From contig NZ_CP053748.1 of NCBI RefSeq assembly GCF_024400215.1, positions 5,022,001 to 5,086,000 of the forward strand: a stretch of DNA of 64,000 bases, given 5' to 3'. Below the pieces are notes generated by a model, which worked only from the letters and a program-made list of their open reading frames with translations, did no database searches and had not been told where the DNA came from. Shown in pieces: positions 35,615 through 44,959 of this stretch (the first letter of the stretch is position 1; each line of letters opens with the position of its first letter). Source of the stretch: Massilia sp. erpn (lineage in GTDB: Bacteria > Pseudomonadota > Gammaproteobacteria > Burkholderiales > Burkholderiaceae_D). The position numbers were made by a program, and so were the translations under genes.

Positions 35615-37117
35615 TTATTGCTGGGGTGAGCCGGGAATCGGCGTTTTCAGATAAGGGAAGGACGCGGTAAAGAAGCTGTCGTCCAGATACGCGCCATCGG
35701 TAAAGCGGATGGCGCCGGCCGGTGCGTCGGCCGGCGTGCAGCCCAGGTTCAGGGTACACAGCTTGCCCATGGCGACACGCAGCTCGATGTCGACTACATC
35801 GTCGCCAGGCCGGCGGCCGTTGGGAAAGCCCGCGTTGTCGCCATCGATCACGCCCAGGCGCTTCTGCGCACCCATCGCCACCGGCGCGATTGCCGTGTTC
35901 AGGCGCAGCATCTCGGACGCTTTCACGTTCGCCGGCTGGTTCAAGCCTTTCACCCCGGTGAGGAAGGTCGCCACCAGATCGTTGCGCGGGAAGTTGGTGG
36001 GTGCCTTGGCGCCGGCATTGCCGAACAAGACCTCGACCAGGGCCGGCAGCGTGGGATTCGTCACATAGGTGGCGAACTGGCCATCGGCGGCAGGCTTGCT
36101 GTGATTGAAGCGGTCCTTGTCCTTCAAACCGATCACCAGCTCGTTCACCAGCGGCATGCCGAGGCGCGAGACCTGGGTCCAGGCGCCCCCCTCCTTCGAG
36201 GCGCCGACGGCGTCGCCGGGTACGGGGTTCAGCAACCGTCCCTGGCGCAGGCTGGCCGTGGTCCAGCCGCCGATCACGGGATCGGCCGAACCCGGCGCGG
36301 TCAGGCAGGCGGCGGCGACTTCCAGTGCGATGGTCGTGACATTCTTGTCGGCCAGATCGTCGCGCGCATTCTTCTCGGCGTTGGGCAGGAACTCCACCGC
36401 CGGCGCCTTGTAGTTGACGAGGTCAAACGTCTCGCCCAGGTTGACGGCGAAGGAATCCTTGCGCTGGCCGACGAACATGCGCCCCGGTGTTTCGCAGCCG
36501 GGAATCTTCACGCTGTAGATATGGCGTCCCGCATAGCCGGCATAATCGGGAATGGCCTTGTTGCCGATATTGTCCACCGGCTTATCGAACACCACGCTGC
36601 CGTTGCCTGCATTGCTGAGCGGCGCACGCGAACCGCCGCGCCGGTCCCCGCGCACTACGGTGACCGAATACGTTTCGCGCACATTCAGGCCGGGTGGATT
36701 CACATCGTTGATCGGGCCGCCGTTGATGACCAGCGGGATGGGCACTTTCTTGCCGCCCACCGTGAACTGCGCGTTCTTCACGGTATTCGTGAAGCGGAAC
36801 TGGAAACTGATGTCCTCCTTCGCATCGCCGTTGTTATCGATATGGATTTCATACAGTGCGTCCGGGTCGAGCTGGAAGTAATTCGGGCCGCCGTAGGCGT
36901 CCTGCAAAGGAATATAGTTCGCAATCAACGTCACGAACTTTTCGCGGCCAGGCTCGTAGCTGCGGAACATGTAAAAATCCGTGGCGTCTGCCTTGGGGAT
37001 GCGGGTAATGAAAGGCGCTTCGCGGTGGCTGGACGCCAAAACCGGCGCCGCCACCAGTCCAGCCAGCATGCCGGCCACCAGCGCGGCACGCAACGGGTAC
37101 TGCATGATATTTTCCAT
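35615..37117 (-). CDS. DUF4331 family exported protein
   Basis: A 500-residue secreted or periplasmic protein, first gene of the five-gene operon. A GGAGGA ribosome site lies just before the ATG at 37117. The signal peptide ends near VLASS, and the mature protein starts with the family hallmark SSHREAPFI, then DATDFYMFRSYEPG and YIPLQDAYGGPNYF. The repeated Asp-rich loops could bind metal. The function of DUF4331 is not established. A DUF4331, TPR, HupE, TonB order suggests a shared envelope or metal-related task. Confidence 0.88.
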   Translation of the reverse strand: MENIMQYPLRAALVAGMLAGLVAAPVLASSHREAPFITRIPKADATDFYMFRSYEPGREKFVTLIANYIPLQDAYGGPNYFQLDPDALYEIHIDNNGDAKEDISFQFRFTNTVKNAQFTVGGKKVPIPLVINGGPINDVNPPGLNVRETYSVTVVRGDRRGGSRAPLSNAGNGSVVFDKPVDNIGNKAIPDYAGYAGRHIYSVKIPGCETPGRMFVGQRKDSFAVNLGETFDLVNYKAPAVEFLPNAEKNARDDLADKNVTTIALEVAAACLTAPGSADPVIGGWTTASLRQGRLLNPVPGDAVGASKEGGAWTQVSRLGMPLVNELVIGLKDKDRFNHSKPAADGQFATYVTNPTLPALVEVLFGNAGAKAPTNFPRNDLVATFLTGVKGLNQPANVKASEMLRLNTAIAPVAMGAQKRLGVIDGDNAGFPNGRRPGDDVVDIELRVAMGKLCTLNLGCTPADAPAGAIRFTDGAYLDDSFFTASFPYLKTPIPGSPQQ

Positions 37118-37258
37118 CTGATCCTCCTGCTTGTTTGAACGGGAAGGTACTACCCTTCCTTATACGCAGCGGGGATACGGCTGGATTCAGAATTTTTTGT
37201 CACACAAACCATCTGTAACGCTGACGTTTTGGCAATACCTGCTTATAATCGCCAACAT

Positions 37259-38179
37259 ATGACTATCCGCACTCCACGCCTGAAACCCGCTCTGCTGGCC
37301 CTGTTTGCCGGCATGAGCTGTTCCATGGCCGCGGCGCAAACCATGCCCACCATCACCGTGGCGTGGCGCTTGAAACCGCCCTATCACTATGCGGAGAACG
37401 GCGAACTGAAAGGCCTGCTGCTGCTGCGCGCGCAAGCCATCTTTACCGAGGCAGGAATTGCAACCCGCTTCGTGAACGAACCGCAGCGGCGCATCTGGAA
37501 CAATCTGTCGCATGGCGAGCCGAATTACTGTTCGGTGAGCTGGTATCGTCTGCCGGAACGCGAGGCGGTGGCGCAGTTCAGCCAGCCCTTTCACATGGAC
37601 CAGACCCATATCGTGCTGACCGCAGCGCGCAACCTGGACGAGATCAAGGCACATGCCACCCTGCCCGAATTGCTGGCCAATAAGGAGCTGACGCTGGGGG
37701 TGATCGACGGCGTTTCCTATGGCCCGGAACTGGACGGCATGATGGCGCGCAGCGCCAACCAGATCATGCGGCGCACCGTGGATACGCCCTCAATGCTGCG
37801 CATGCTGGCCGCCGGCCGCGCCACCTATGTGATCGTGGACCGCGCCGACTGGACCTTCTTCAAGGAGCGCGATCCGCTGGCGCAGACGCTGGTCATGCTG
37901 GAATACCCCGATATGCCGGCCGGCCTGCCGCGCCACATCGTTTGCAGCACCAATGTGCCGGAGGGTTTGATGGAGAAATTGAACCGCGCCATCGCCAGCA
38001 CGCCCGGCACGCCCGGTCCATCCAGCGGTGCGGGAGCGCCGCGCAGAGGGCGCGGCGAAGGATTCAGGAATGGCCAGGGACGGCCGGTGCCGCCGTGGCG
38101 GACCTCGGCCGCCGAAAGGCAGCGAGGAAAAGAGCAGCGGGCGGGCTGCAGGGCGCAGCCCGCCACCCAGGTCGATTAG
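37259..38179 (+). CDS. Periplasmic substrate-binding protein (amino-acid type), odd C-terminus
   Basis: About 306 residues. The ATG at 37259 opens a signal peptide ending MAAAQ. Residues 25-250 look like a family 3 solute-binding protein ([20 protein letters not shown], and [19 protein letters not shown]). No transporter genes are adjacent, so it may feed a sensor instead. After about residue 251 the sequence becomes Pro/Gly/Arg-rich, reads through a strong hairpin and ends four bases into the convergent chemoreceptor gene. That tail does not look like the family and suggests a late frameshift or lost stop. Confidence 0.75.
   Translation: MTIRTPRLKPALLALFAGMSCSMAAAQTMPTITVAWRLKPPYHYAENGELKGLLLLRAQAIFTEAGIATRFVNEPQRRIWNNLSHGEPNYCSVSWYRLPEREAVAQFSQPFHMDQTHIVLTAARNLDEIKAHATLPELLANKELTLGVIDGVSYGPELDGMMARSANQIMRRTVDTPSMLRMLAAGRATYVIVDRADWTFFKERDPLAQTLVMLEYPDMPAGLPRHIVCSTNVPEGLMEKLNRAIASTPGTPGPSSGAGAPRRGRGEGFRNGQGRPVPPWRTSAAERQRGKEQRAGCRAQPATQVD
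38140..38164. terminator. Strong hairpin between convergent genes
   Basis: GGCGGGCTGC, a five-base loop AGGGC, and GCAGCCCGCC form a perfect 10-bp GC-rich stem. It lies 12 bases before the end of the chemoreceptor gene and inside the odd tail of the binding protein. No T-run follows on either strand, so termination is likely but not certain. Confidence 0.5.
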
Positions 38180-40299
38180 AACTCTTCCCAGCCGTCGTCG
38201 CCGCTGACGGAAGCCGGTTTGGACGCCGCTGGTTTCGGCGCGGGCGCAGGCGCCTTGCGTGCCGGCGCCGGCTTGGCCACTGGCACCACAGCCCTTGGGG
38301 CAGCCGCGCGCTGCATGGCCGGCGGCGCAATGCCGCTGTCCATCTTGAATGCGCTCACCAGCGATACCAGCTTGGCCGCCTGGTCCTGCAGGCTTTCCGC
38401 CGCCGCTGCCGCTTCCTCGACCAGGGCCGCATTCTGCTGGGTCACGCTGTCCATCTGGGTGATGGCCTGGTTGACCTGGCTGATGCCGGTGCTCTGTTCG
38501 ACGCTGGCGGCAGCAATCTCGCCCACAATGTCGCTGACGCGGCGCACGCTGGACACCACTTCATCCATCGTGCTGCCGGCGCTGACCACCAGCTGGCTGC
38601 CCGCTTCCACCTTGCTGACCGAATCGCCGATCAGCTCCTTGATCTCTTTAGCCGCCGCCGCGCTGCGCTGCGCCAGATTGCGCACCTCGGAGGCCACCAC
38701 GGCAAAGCCGCGTCCCTGTTCGCCGGCGCGCGCCGCTTCCACCGCCGCATTCAGCGCCAGGATATTGGTCTGGAAGGCGATGCCGTCGATCACGCTGATG
38801 ATGTCCACAATCTTCTTCGAGGAATCGTTGATCGACGCCATGGTATCGACCACCTGCGACACCACCACGCCGCCCTTGGTCGCCACCTCCGAGGCAGATG
38901 CCGCCAGCTGGTTGGCCTGGCGCGCATTGTCGGCGTTCTGCTTGACGGTGGAGGTCAGCTCGTCCATCGAAGCCGCGGTTTCCTCCAGCGCGCTGGCCTG
39001 CTGCTCGGTGCGCGCGGACAGGTCGGCATTGCCCTGCTTGATTTCGCTGCTGGCCACGGCCACGCTGTCGGAGCTGGTGCGCACCTCGGTCAGCACGGCG
39101 TGGATCTTGCTGATGAATTCATTGAAGCCCTTGCCGATGACGGCCAGTTCGTCGTTGCCCTTCACCTCCAGCCTTGCGCTCAAGTCGGCGTCGCCGCTGG
39201 CCAGGCCGGTCATGGCCGTGCCCAAGGTGCGCAGCGGCTGCGTCAGACGGTACAGAATGGCGACCAGGGCCACGGCGGTGGCGAAGGCGCACAGCAGCGA
39301 GACGATCAGGGTATAGCCCATCAGCTCGCGCGCCGAGGCGGTGGCCACGCTGCGCGGGAAATTCAGCTGCACCGACCAGGCGCCGATGTCCGGGTGCAGG
39401 AAGATCGGCTGCAGGATGTGGACGACGCCCTTGTCGTCCTGGTATTCGTAAGGCTGGCCCTGGCGGATGCGTTCCAGGCCGGTGGCCGGAATGTCTTCCG
39501 CCTTCTTGCCGATCAGGGCAGCGTTCGGGTGGCTGGCATACAGGCCGCCGTTCGACACCAGCGCCAGCGTGCCCTGGTCGATGGTCTTCATATCGGCCAG
39601 TATCTTGGTCAGATAGGTCAGCATGAAGTCGGCGCTGGCCGTGCCCTGGAATTTACCGTCGATCGTGATGGGCGCCACCAGGGACGCCATCAGCACATCC
39701 TTGCCGTTGACCGGGTAGACATAAGGCTCGGTGAAATACACCTTGCCGCTGCGCTTGGGAATGTCGTACCAGTCGTTGGCGCCGGCCTGCGGCGAGAACA
39801 CGATCGGTTCCACATTCACGCCGCCGGAATCGTTGCGGGTCCAGTAAGGCATGTAGCGGCCGGTGTCGTCATACTCCGGCTTCTTGCCCGCGTATTCGGC
39901 ATCCTTGCCGTCCAGCGCATTCGGTTCCCAGGTCACGGCCGCACCCAGCAAGTCCTGCGAGGACAGCAGGGCCGCCTTCACCACTTCGCCGGTCTGCTCG
40001 CGCGTCATCGGCTGCTTGCTGCCGCGCGTGGCGCGCATGCTGTCGGCCACGCCGCGCACAGTCGCCAGATTGGTCGTGATGCGGCTTTGCAGTGCGCCCG
40101 CCGCCTCGCGCGAGGCGGTGCGCGCCAGGTTCATGGCGTCCGATTCGGCGGTGTTGCTGCTCTTGATGCCGATCACCGTGGCGGTCACACCGAGGCTGAG
40201 CACCACGAGTATGGTCGCCGCCGCGCAGATTTTGGCATTCAACGACAGCGACAGGCCAGCCCGGGTGGTATCCGCAAGCTTAGCTTTTAATTGCTTCAT
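38176..40299 (-). CDS. Methyl-accepting chemotaxis protein with Cache-type sensor
   Basis: A 707-residue chemoreceptor. Membrane helix 1 is at about 26-46, a large periplasmic Cache-like domain at about 50-340 ([20 protein letters not shown], and [20 protein letters not shown]), helix 2 at about 350-370, HAMP at 371-425, and the signalling hairpin centred on [20 protein letters not shown]. An Ala/Pro/Lys-rich linker then ends in DGWEEF, a WxxF-type tether for CheR/CheB. A GGAGTAGTAG ribosome site lies before the ATG. Cache domains of this type often sense amino or organic acids. Confidence 0.95.
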   Translation of the reverse strand: MKQLKAKLADTTRAGLSLSLNAKICAAATILVVLSLGVTATVIGIKSSNTAESDAMNLARTASREAAGALQSRITTNLATVRGVADSMRATRGSKQPMTREQTGEVVKAALLSSQDLLGAAVTWEPNALDGKDAEYAGKKPEYDDTGRYMPYWTRNDSGGVNVEPIVFSPQAGANDWYDIPKRSGKVYFTEPYVYPVNGKDVLMASLVAPITIDGKFQGTASADFMLTYLTKILADMKTIDQGTLALVSNGGLYASHPNAALIGKKAEDIPATGLERIRQGQPYEYQDDKGVVHILQPIFLHPDIGAWSVQLNFPRSVATASARELMGYTLIVSLLCAFATAVALVAILYRLTQPLRTLGTAMTGLASGDADLSARLEVKGNDELAVIGKGFNEFISKIHAVLTEVRTSSDSVAVASSEIKQGNADLSARTEQQASALEETAASMDELTSTVKQNADNARQANQLAASASEVATKGGVVVSQVVDTMASINDSSKKIVDIISVIDGIAFQTNILALNAAVEAARAGEQGRGFAVVASEVRNLAQRSAAAAKEIKELIGDSVSKVEAGSQLVVSAGSTMDEVVSSVRRVSDIVGEIAAASVEQSTGISQVNQAITQMDSVTQQNAALVEEAAAAAESLQDQAAKLVSLVSAFKMDSGIAPPAMQRAAAPRAVVPVAKPAPARKAPAPAPKPAASKPASVSGDDGWEEF

Positions 40300-40317
40300 C
40301 CCTACTACTCCTTAAAT

Positions 40318-41127
40318 TCAGAAGGCCTTACTGACAGACACCACCAGCGTACCTTTGGCGACGTCCTTGTATTCCACCACGCCGTTCGCATTCGGAATGC
40401 CGGTCGTGTAATTGCTATAGCCGTTGTTGTCGGAACGCGCCTTGGTGTAGGCCAGGGCCACGCTCCAGCCCTTGTCCAGGGCCTTGGTCACGCCTACTTT
40501 CATGTCCTGCCAATCCCAGAAATCGTTGCCGGCGCCGGCCACGCGGCCATCGCCCAGATGCAGATTCAGCGTGTAGCCCGAACCCATATCGTAGTTGGCG
40601 CCGATATCCAGATAGCCGGTGCCGCGCGCGTTGGTGATGCCGAAGAAGTCGCGCGACACAGTGCGGTTGTATTTCGCATAGAGGAATTTGTAGGTCAGGC
40701 CCAGCGACACTTCGGTGTAATTGAACTTGGTGCCGGTGGCGTGGATCTCGGCGCGCGGATATTTATAGTAGTACAGCAGCGCGCTGTAGCCCACATCGCC
40801 CACCGTACCGTTGTAGCCGCCGTAGATATCCCACTCCAGCAAGCCATCCTCGATGAAATGCTTGCTGACGTTGGACATCCAGGTGCCGACCGACCAGCCG
40901 CTGGGGTGGACATAATCCAGTCCGGCCTGTAAAGCGGGTTTATCCCAGGTCTGACGGATGCCGCGCGATACGTATTGCGACGCCAGCGTCACGCTGCCCG
41001 TCAAAGCGGGAGCTGGCGGCGCTTCGGCCACCTTGCCCGCTTCCTCATTTGCCTGCGCCTGCACCGCACCTGTCCAGAACAGCAAGGAACATGCGATCGG
41101 CGCCAGCTTGGCAAAGTTCTCTCTCAT
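40318..41127 (-). CDS. TorF-family putative outer-membrane porin
   Basis: A 269-residue beta-barrel protein with a signal peptide ending at VQAQA. The mature start LTGSVTLASQYVSRGIRQ is the hallmark of the TorF / Gcw_chp family, and the chain ends VVSVSKAF with a terminal Phe. It should form an outer-membrane channel; its solute is unknown. The GGGAGG ribosome site is clear. It lies 18 bases upstream of the chemoreceptor gene and may be co-transcribed with it. Confidence 0.85.
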   Translation of the reverse strand: MRENFAKLAPIACSLLFWTGAVQAQANEEAGKVAEAPPAPALTGSVTLASQYVSRGIRQTWDKPALQAGLDYVHPSGWSVGTWMSNVSKHFIEDGLLEWDIYGGYNGTVGDVGYSALLYYYKYPRAEIHATGTKFNYTEVSLGLTYKFLYAKYNRTVSRDFFGITNARGTGYLDIGANYDMGSGYTLNLHLGDGRVAGAGNDFWDWQDMKVGVTKALDKGWSVALAYTKARSDNNGYSNYTTGIPNANGVVEYKDVAKGTLVVSVSKAF

Positions 41128-41469
41128 AATGCCTCCCTATTAATTGTGACAATAAGTTATGTAATCTTGGGAAAGCATGAATCCAAGCGGAAACAAGTTC
41201 TTTGCGACAACATCTCATACTTTTCCCGATTTTGGAAGGGAAAGTCCAATCGTGTGCCAGATATTGGACAGTCTGTGGCGAGAAAAACGACGTCATGACT
41301 TGCATATGACAACCTAAATGAAAAACGTTCTCATTTGTGAATAATGGTTATTTTCTAACTCTGGCCGCAGCGGTGTAAAAATTGGCTCGCAAAACCTGTC
41401 GATTCATTGCCGAACTGGCATCACTTTCTGTTTTAATGGCTTTATCTTTTTTCATCGAACAGGCCGAAA
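41128..41469. other. AT-rich divergent intergenic region with an inverted repeat
   Basis: These 342 bases separate torF-like and the binding-protein gene. They are far more AT-rich than the flanks and must hold two divergent promoters. TTTCCC (41222-41227) and GGGAAA (41238-41243) form an inverted repeat spaced by 10 bases, with half-sites like those before the TIG genes. I see no open frame or RNA gene in it. Confidence 0.4.
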
Positions 41470-42558
41470 ATGAATAAAAACAGAAGATTTCTCGCCCTCA
41501 GCATCGCCCTGGCCGCCCTGCCCACCCAGGCTTTCGAGCTGCTGCCGATGGCGTCGATGGACGACAACCATGTATTCAAGCTGGAAGTGCTGCAGGTGAC
41601 GGATATCGAGCCGTATCAGGAAGCCCTGAACGGCTTTCTCGACACCCTGAAAAGCCAGGGCATCGAACAGGGCAAGAACCTGAAGGTGAACCGGGTGCGT
41701 ATCGACTTCGACGTGGAGAACGGGGGCTTCTGGAGCCGTTTGGGCGTGCTGTTCCGCATCCGCCAGGAGGCGGCGCGCATTGCGGCCGTCAAGCCCGATC
41801 TGGCGCTCACCATCGGCACACCGGCCACCCGCCATGCACGCGGCATCCTGGAAGATGCGCGCGTGCCGGTCGTCTTCACTGCCGTGGCCGACCCGCTGGA
41901 GGCGGGTTGCGCCTCGCTCAACGACGGCGGGCCGGGCGTGACCGGCTCCACCCTGTATGTGGACATGCGCGACTCGGTACGCATGGTGCAGCAGGTTTTC
42001 CCCGCCGTGAAAAAAATCGGCATGATCCATACCGACGACGAGAACGGCGTCGCCAACGTGGCCGCCGCCAGTTCCAGCGCCAGCCAGATCGGCATGTCGG
42101 TGACAGCGCGCCAGGTGGGCAAGAGCGACAGCATCGTGCCTTCGCTGAAAGCCATGTTCCAGGATGGGAAAGGGGTGCAGATGTTCGCTGTGCCGCTGGA
42201 TACCTACTACGGCCTGCACCGCTACGAGCCGGCCATCGATCTTGGCGAATTCGGCGCGGCCCACCAGATCCCGGTGGTCACGCTGGCCATGGTGCATGTG
42301 CCGGGCGCGGTGATGTATGTGGGCGCCGATTTCCGCCAGGTCGGCAGCCTGGCTGGCGTGCAGGCCGGGAAGATACTGCGCAACCGCACCAAGCCCGACG
42401 TGCTGCCCATCCTGCGCCAGAAAACGCCGACCATGCTGATCGACCCGGAACGCGCAGCGGCGCTCAAGCTCGACCTGCCGTCCGCCATCCTGGCCCACAA
42501 GACCGCCACCCGCAACGGCTTCTGGATGGTCGATTGGGAGCAGGTCCGGCCGCAGTAG
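41470..42558 (+). CDS. ABC transporter substrate-binding protein (PF04392-like)
   Basis: A 362-residue periplasmic protein with signal peptide MNKNRRFLALSIALAALPTQA. The fold is of the LivK/TrpX-like class, seen in IGTPATRHARGILEDARVPV followed by KKIGMIHTDDENGVANV and VGADFRQVGSLAGVQAGKIL. No permease or ATPase gene is near, so it may serve an unlinked transporter or a sensor. The ribosome site is weak. The start is chosen for the signal peptide. Confidence 0.8.
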   Translation: MNKNRRFLALSIALAALPTQAFELLPMASMDDNHVFKLEVLQVTDIEPYQEALNGFLDTLKSQGIEQGKNLKVNRVRIDFDVENGGFWSRLGVLFRIRQEAARIAAVKPDLALTIGTPATRHARGILEDARVPVVFTAVADPLEAGCASLNDGGPGVTGSTLYVDMRDSVRMVQQVFPAVKKIGMIHTDDENGVANVAAASSSASQIGMSVTARQVGKSDSIVPSLKAMFQDGKGVQMFAVPLDTYYGLHRYEPAIDLGEFGAAHQIPVVTLAMVHVPGAVMYVGADFRQVGSLAGVQAGKILRNRTKPDVLPILRQKTPTMLIDPERAAALKLDLPSAILAHKTATRNGFWMVDWEQVRPQ

Positions 42559-42570
42559 GCCGCCCGCGCC

Positions 42571-43017
42571 TTACTCCGCGTCCTGCTCCAGCAGCGCCGT
42601 ATAGCGGCGCTGCATTTCCTCCGGCGCGACCTCCTCGATACTGTGGCCGATATTCCAGCGGTGGCCGAAGGGATCGCGCACCACGCCACTGCGCTCGCCG
42701 TAGAAGGCATCGGCCGGCGCGCGCTCCAGCGTCGCGCCGACTTCCATGGCGCGGCGGATCGTGGCGTCTGCATCGTCCACATGCAGATGGATGGTCACTG
42801 GCGTGCCGCCGATGGTGCGCGGGCTGGCGATATCGCATTCCGGAAATTCATCCGACAGCATGACGATGGTCCCGCCAAAATCCAGCTCGGCATGGCCGAC
42901 GCGGCCACTCGGTTCAGTCAGGCGGAACTTCTCTTTCGCGCCGAAGGCATCGGTATAGAAGGCGATCGCCTGTTTGGCGTCGCTGACGCAGAGATACGCG
43001 AACAGTTCGTGAATCAT
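42571..43017 (-). CDS. VOC / glyoxalase-like (PhnB-type) protein
   Basis: A 148-residue protein with the paired beta-alpha-beta-beta-beta modules of the VOC superfamily: YLCVSDAKQAIAFYTDAFGA at the start and VRDPFGHRWNIGHSIEEV at the end. The ATG at 43017 is family-typical with an AAGGAG ribosome site; the frame upstream is not conserved-looking. Members range from glyoxalases to demethylubiquinone-like enzymes, so no substrate is named. Confidence 0.85.
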   Translation of the reverse strand: MIHELFAYLCVSDAKQAIAFYTDAFGAKEKFRLTEPSGRVGHAELDFGGTIVMLSDEFPECDIASPRTIGGTPVTIHLHVDDADATIRRAMEVGATLERAPADAFYGERSGVVRDPFGHRWNIGHSIEEVAPEEMQRRYTALLEQDAE

Positions 43018-43148
43018 GGCATGCTCCTTGTGAATGGAGTCTGCACTATAAGCCGCCCGCAGGCGGCGGTCTTGAACAAATTTGACCTGTGGTACGCTCC
43101 GCTGCTGCCGGCATGCACGGTCAATTATCACCGAGAGGAAGTAGTTTG

Positions 43149-44015
43149 ATGCAGAAGAGGTACATCTTGGCCGGGGCTGGACTGGCGCTGATTCTAGGCA
43201 TCGGCCTAATAAACTGGCATACCGCCACACCGGCTAAGCAAGTCATTTCTACTCCCCCTACACGTCCGGCGCCCGTGACCATCCCCAAAGTAGCGCCGCC
43301 CCCGCTCCCGCCCCAGGCGACGGAAGATGCGCCGCTGAGCGTACAGCTTGAGCGGCTTATCGCCACGCACGATCCTGAAAATGCCTATGCGGCCTACTGG
43401 CTCATTGCCAACTGCGACACATTCAACCGCCAGCACGACAGAATGATTTTTGACATGGACGAGGTCACACAGCACCGCAACTTGATTCCCTACCGCGGCA
43501 TGAACGACAGTGAAAAGCAGCACGACGCGAAACTGTGCGCGGGAATGACTGAGCGCATGCGCCTGTCGCGCTTCGACTATCTCGAGACGGCAGCCAAGGC
43601 CGGCGTCAGTGGGGCGATTACACAAGTGGCCGAGGAAGGACCGTTTGGCGACCGCAGCGCCCTGACTACGCGACCAGACGACCCTCTGGTGCAGGAATGG
43701 AAGGCAAAAGTATTGGATCAGCTGGCAAAGGAAGCCGAGAGCGGCGATCTGTCAACGCTCAATTATCTCTGGGTGCACACGGTCACGGGTGATGCGCTTA
43801 TCGCCAAAAATCCGGCACTGACCTATCGATATGCGGTGGCACAAGGCTTGATTTATCGGGACCTTAAGGGACCCACCGCGATCGAGGCTACCATGTACGC
43901 GCCGGAGGGGCAGTTGATGATGTCGATAGTTGAACTTAAGCCTGAACAGCGTATGGCGGAACGAGCCGCTGCCCAACGTATTGCCGACAATGCGCGTGAA
44001 GCGGGCAAACATTGA
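43149..44015 (+). CDS. Hypothetical membrane-anchored protein
   Basis: 288 residues. An N-terminal membrane segment (YILAGAGLALILGIGLI) is followed by a Pro-rich linker and a helical periplasmic domain with no motif I recognise. The start at 43149 has GAGAGGAAG about eight bases upstream. Base composition is less GC-biased than the neighbours, as in the next genes. It runs into the next gene with 63 bases between. Confidence 0.65.
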   Translation: MQKRYILAGAGLALILGIGLINWHTATPAKQVISTPPTRPAPVTIPKVAPPPLPPQATEDAPLSVQLERLIATHDPENAYAAYWLIANCDTFNRQHDRMIFDMDEVTQHRNLIPYRGMNDSEKQHDAKLCAGMTERMRLSRFDYLETAAKAGVSGAITQVAEEGPFGDRSALTTRPDDPLVQEWKAKVLDQLAKEAESGDLSTLNYLWVHTVTGDALIAKNPALTYRYAVAQGLIYRDLKGPTAIEATMYAPEGQLMMSIVELKPEQRMAERAAAQRIADNAREAGKH

Positions 44016-44078
44016 AGCAAAAACTGAAATGTGCCCCATTCTCAACACTTGATTTTTCAAAGCGATAGCGAAGTCAAA

Positions 44079-44582
44079 ATGGCCATCTGGCAGTTCAAAC
44101 TTGAAGTGATCCCATCAGCTCTCGCTGGTGCGCGCGACGTCATTCCCGAGAAAGAATGGGCGGACTGTAGTTGGTGGCTAGACTCCAACGTACCGCATGA
44201 AATGCTGGAAGAGCTTTCAAGAATTCTCCCACCACACGAGTCCTGGTCCATAGAGCTAAGCCAGTGGGGCCTGCAAAACTCAGATCTCATCGAAATTTGG
44301 CAGGAGGGGCAGGCCATAGAGTCGATTTCCGCCAGGATCGATGCTCGTGAATTAAACCTACCTTTTGTGAAACGGTTGTTGCAGATCGTAGAAAAGTGGG
44401 ATTGCCGATTAGTGTATTCCCGCTATAGGACCATACTCCCACAAGCTTATGCCGAGTTCATCGAAGCACTGAACGATAGCCCCAACTTCAAGGTAATCGG
44501 CAATCAGGAAGAGTGGCTACCTAGAATGGCCAATGAGGTAGCTCAAAATGAAAGAGATGCCGGTACTGCGTTCAAAATCTGA
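44079..44582 (+). CDS. Hypothetical protein, immunity-like in style
   Basis: 167 residues, cytoplasmic, acidic, Trp-rich near the N-terminus (MAIWQFKLEVIP, and EWADCSWWLDS). The ATG at 44079 is preferred over an upstream one because protein-like sequence begins there. GC is clearly lower than average for the window. I do not recognise a family. Its size, acidity and neighbourhood next to a SUKH-3 gene are like orphan immunity genes of polymorphic toxins, but that is only a suggestion. Confidence 0.6.
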   Translation: MAIWQFKLEVIPSALAGARDVIPEKEWADCSWWLDSNVPHEMLEELSRILPPHESWSIELSQWGLQNSDLIEIWQEGQAIESISARIDARELNLPFVKRLLQIVEKWDCRLVYSRYRTILPQAYAEFIEALNDSPNFKVIGNQEEWLPRMANEVAQNERDAGTAFKI

Positions 44583-44597
44583 CGACTAACTTTGCCG

Positions 44598-44837
44598 TTA
44601 TGGGAAGGTCAAGTCCATACCGAGCATCCGGCTAAGGGCAAAGGTGACGAGCCCCAGGCCCAGGAGCGATAGCGTGAAGATTGCGGCCACCTTGCCGCCC
44701 GCGCGTAGCACCGCGCCCTTCTGCATCTCCTTCCCCTTCTTCCCTTGATCGTAATGCCACTTGATGGCGAAGAACATGCCCGTGCAGAGCACGAGACCCT
44801 TGAATATAACGAAGACTATTGGGGTCCAATCCATCAT
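44598..44837 (-). CDS. Small two-helix membrane protein
   Basis: About 79 residues with two hydrophobic helices (IVFVIFKGLVLCTGMFFAI, and AAIFTLSLLGLGLVTFAL) separated by a Lys-rich loop. Paired ATGs at 44837 and 44834 leave the exact start open. It is divergent from the MocR regulator with 122 bases between them, so it is a candidate target of that regulator. Function is unknown. Confidence 0.6.
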   Translation of the reverse strand: MMDWTPIVFVIFKGLVLCTGMFFAIKWHYDQGKKGKEMQKGAVLRAGGKVAAIFTLSLLGLGLVTFALSRMLGMDLTFP

Positions 44838-44899
44838 TTTGAGTATTTCCAGGCTATTACTTGACACTAAGAACACATCGTCGACTGCCGTGCAAGGAT

Positions 44900-44943
44900 G
44901 ATGTTGCTGCAGCTTCTGAGGCATACTACTCAAAAGCAACATC
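44900..44943. promoter_or_regulatory. Inverted repeat between the MocR regulator and the small membrane gene
   Basis: GATGTTGCT and AGCAACATC are perfect 9-base arms with 26 bases between them, ending 16 bases before the regulator start. A TTGACA lies at 44861-44866. The position fits an operator used by the divergently transcribed MocR protein, but this is not proven. Confidence 0.35.
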
Positions 44944-44959
44944 CATACATAGAGACAAA

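Noticed and set aside
37942..40290. A 782-residue plus-strand frame over the chemoreceptor gene
   Set aside because: Antisense shadow of the chemoreceptor. It also begins in the tail of the binding protein in another frame, but its sequence does not restore a binding-protein C-terminus.
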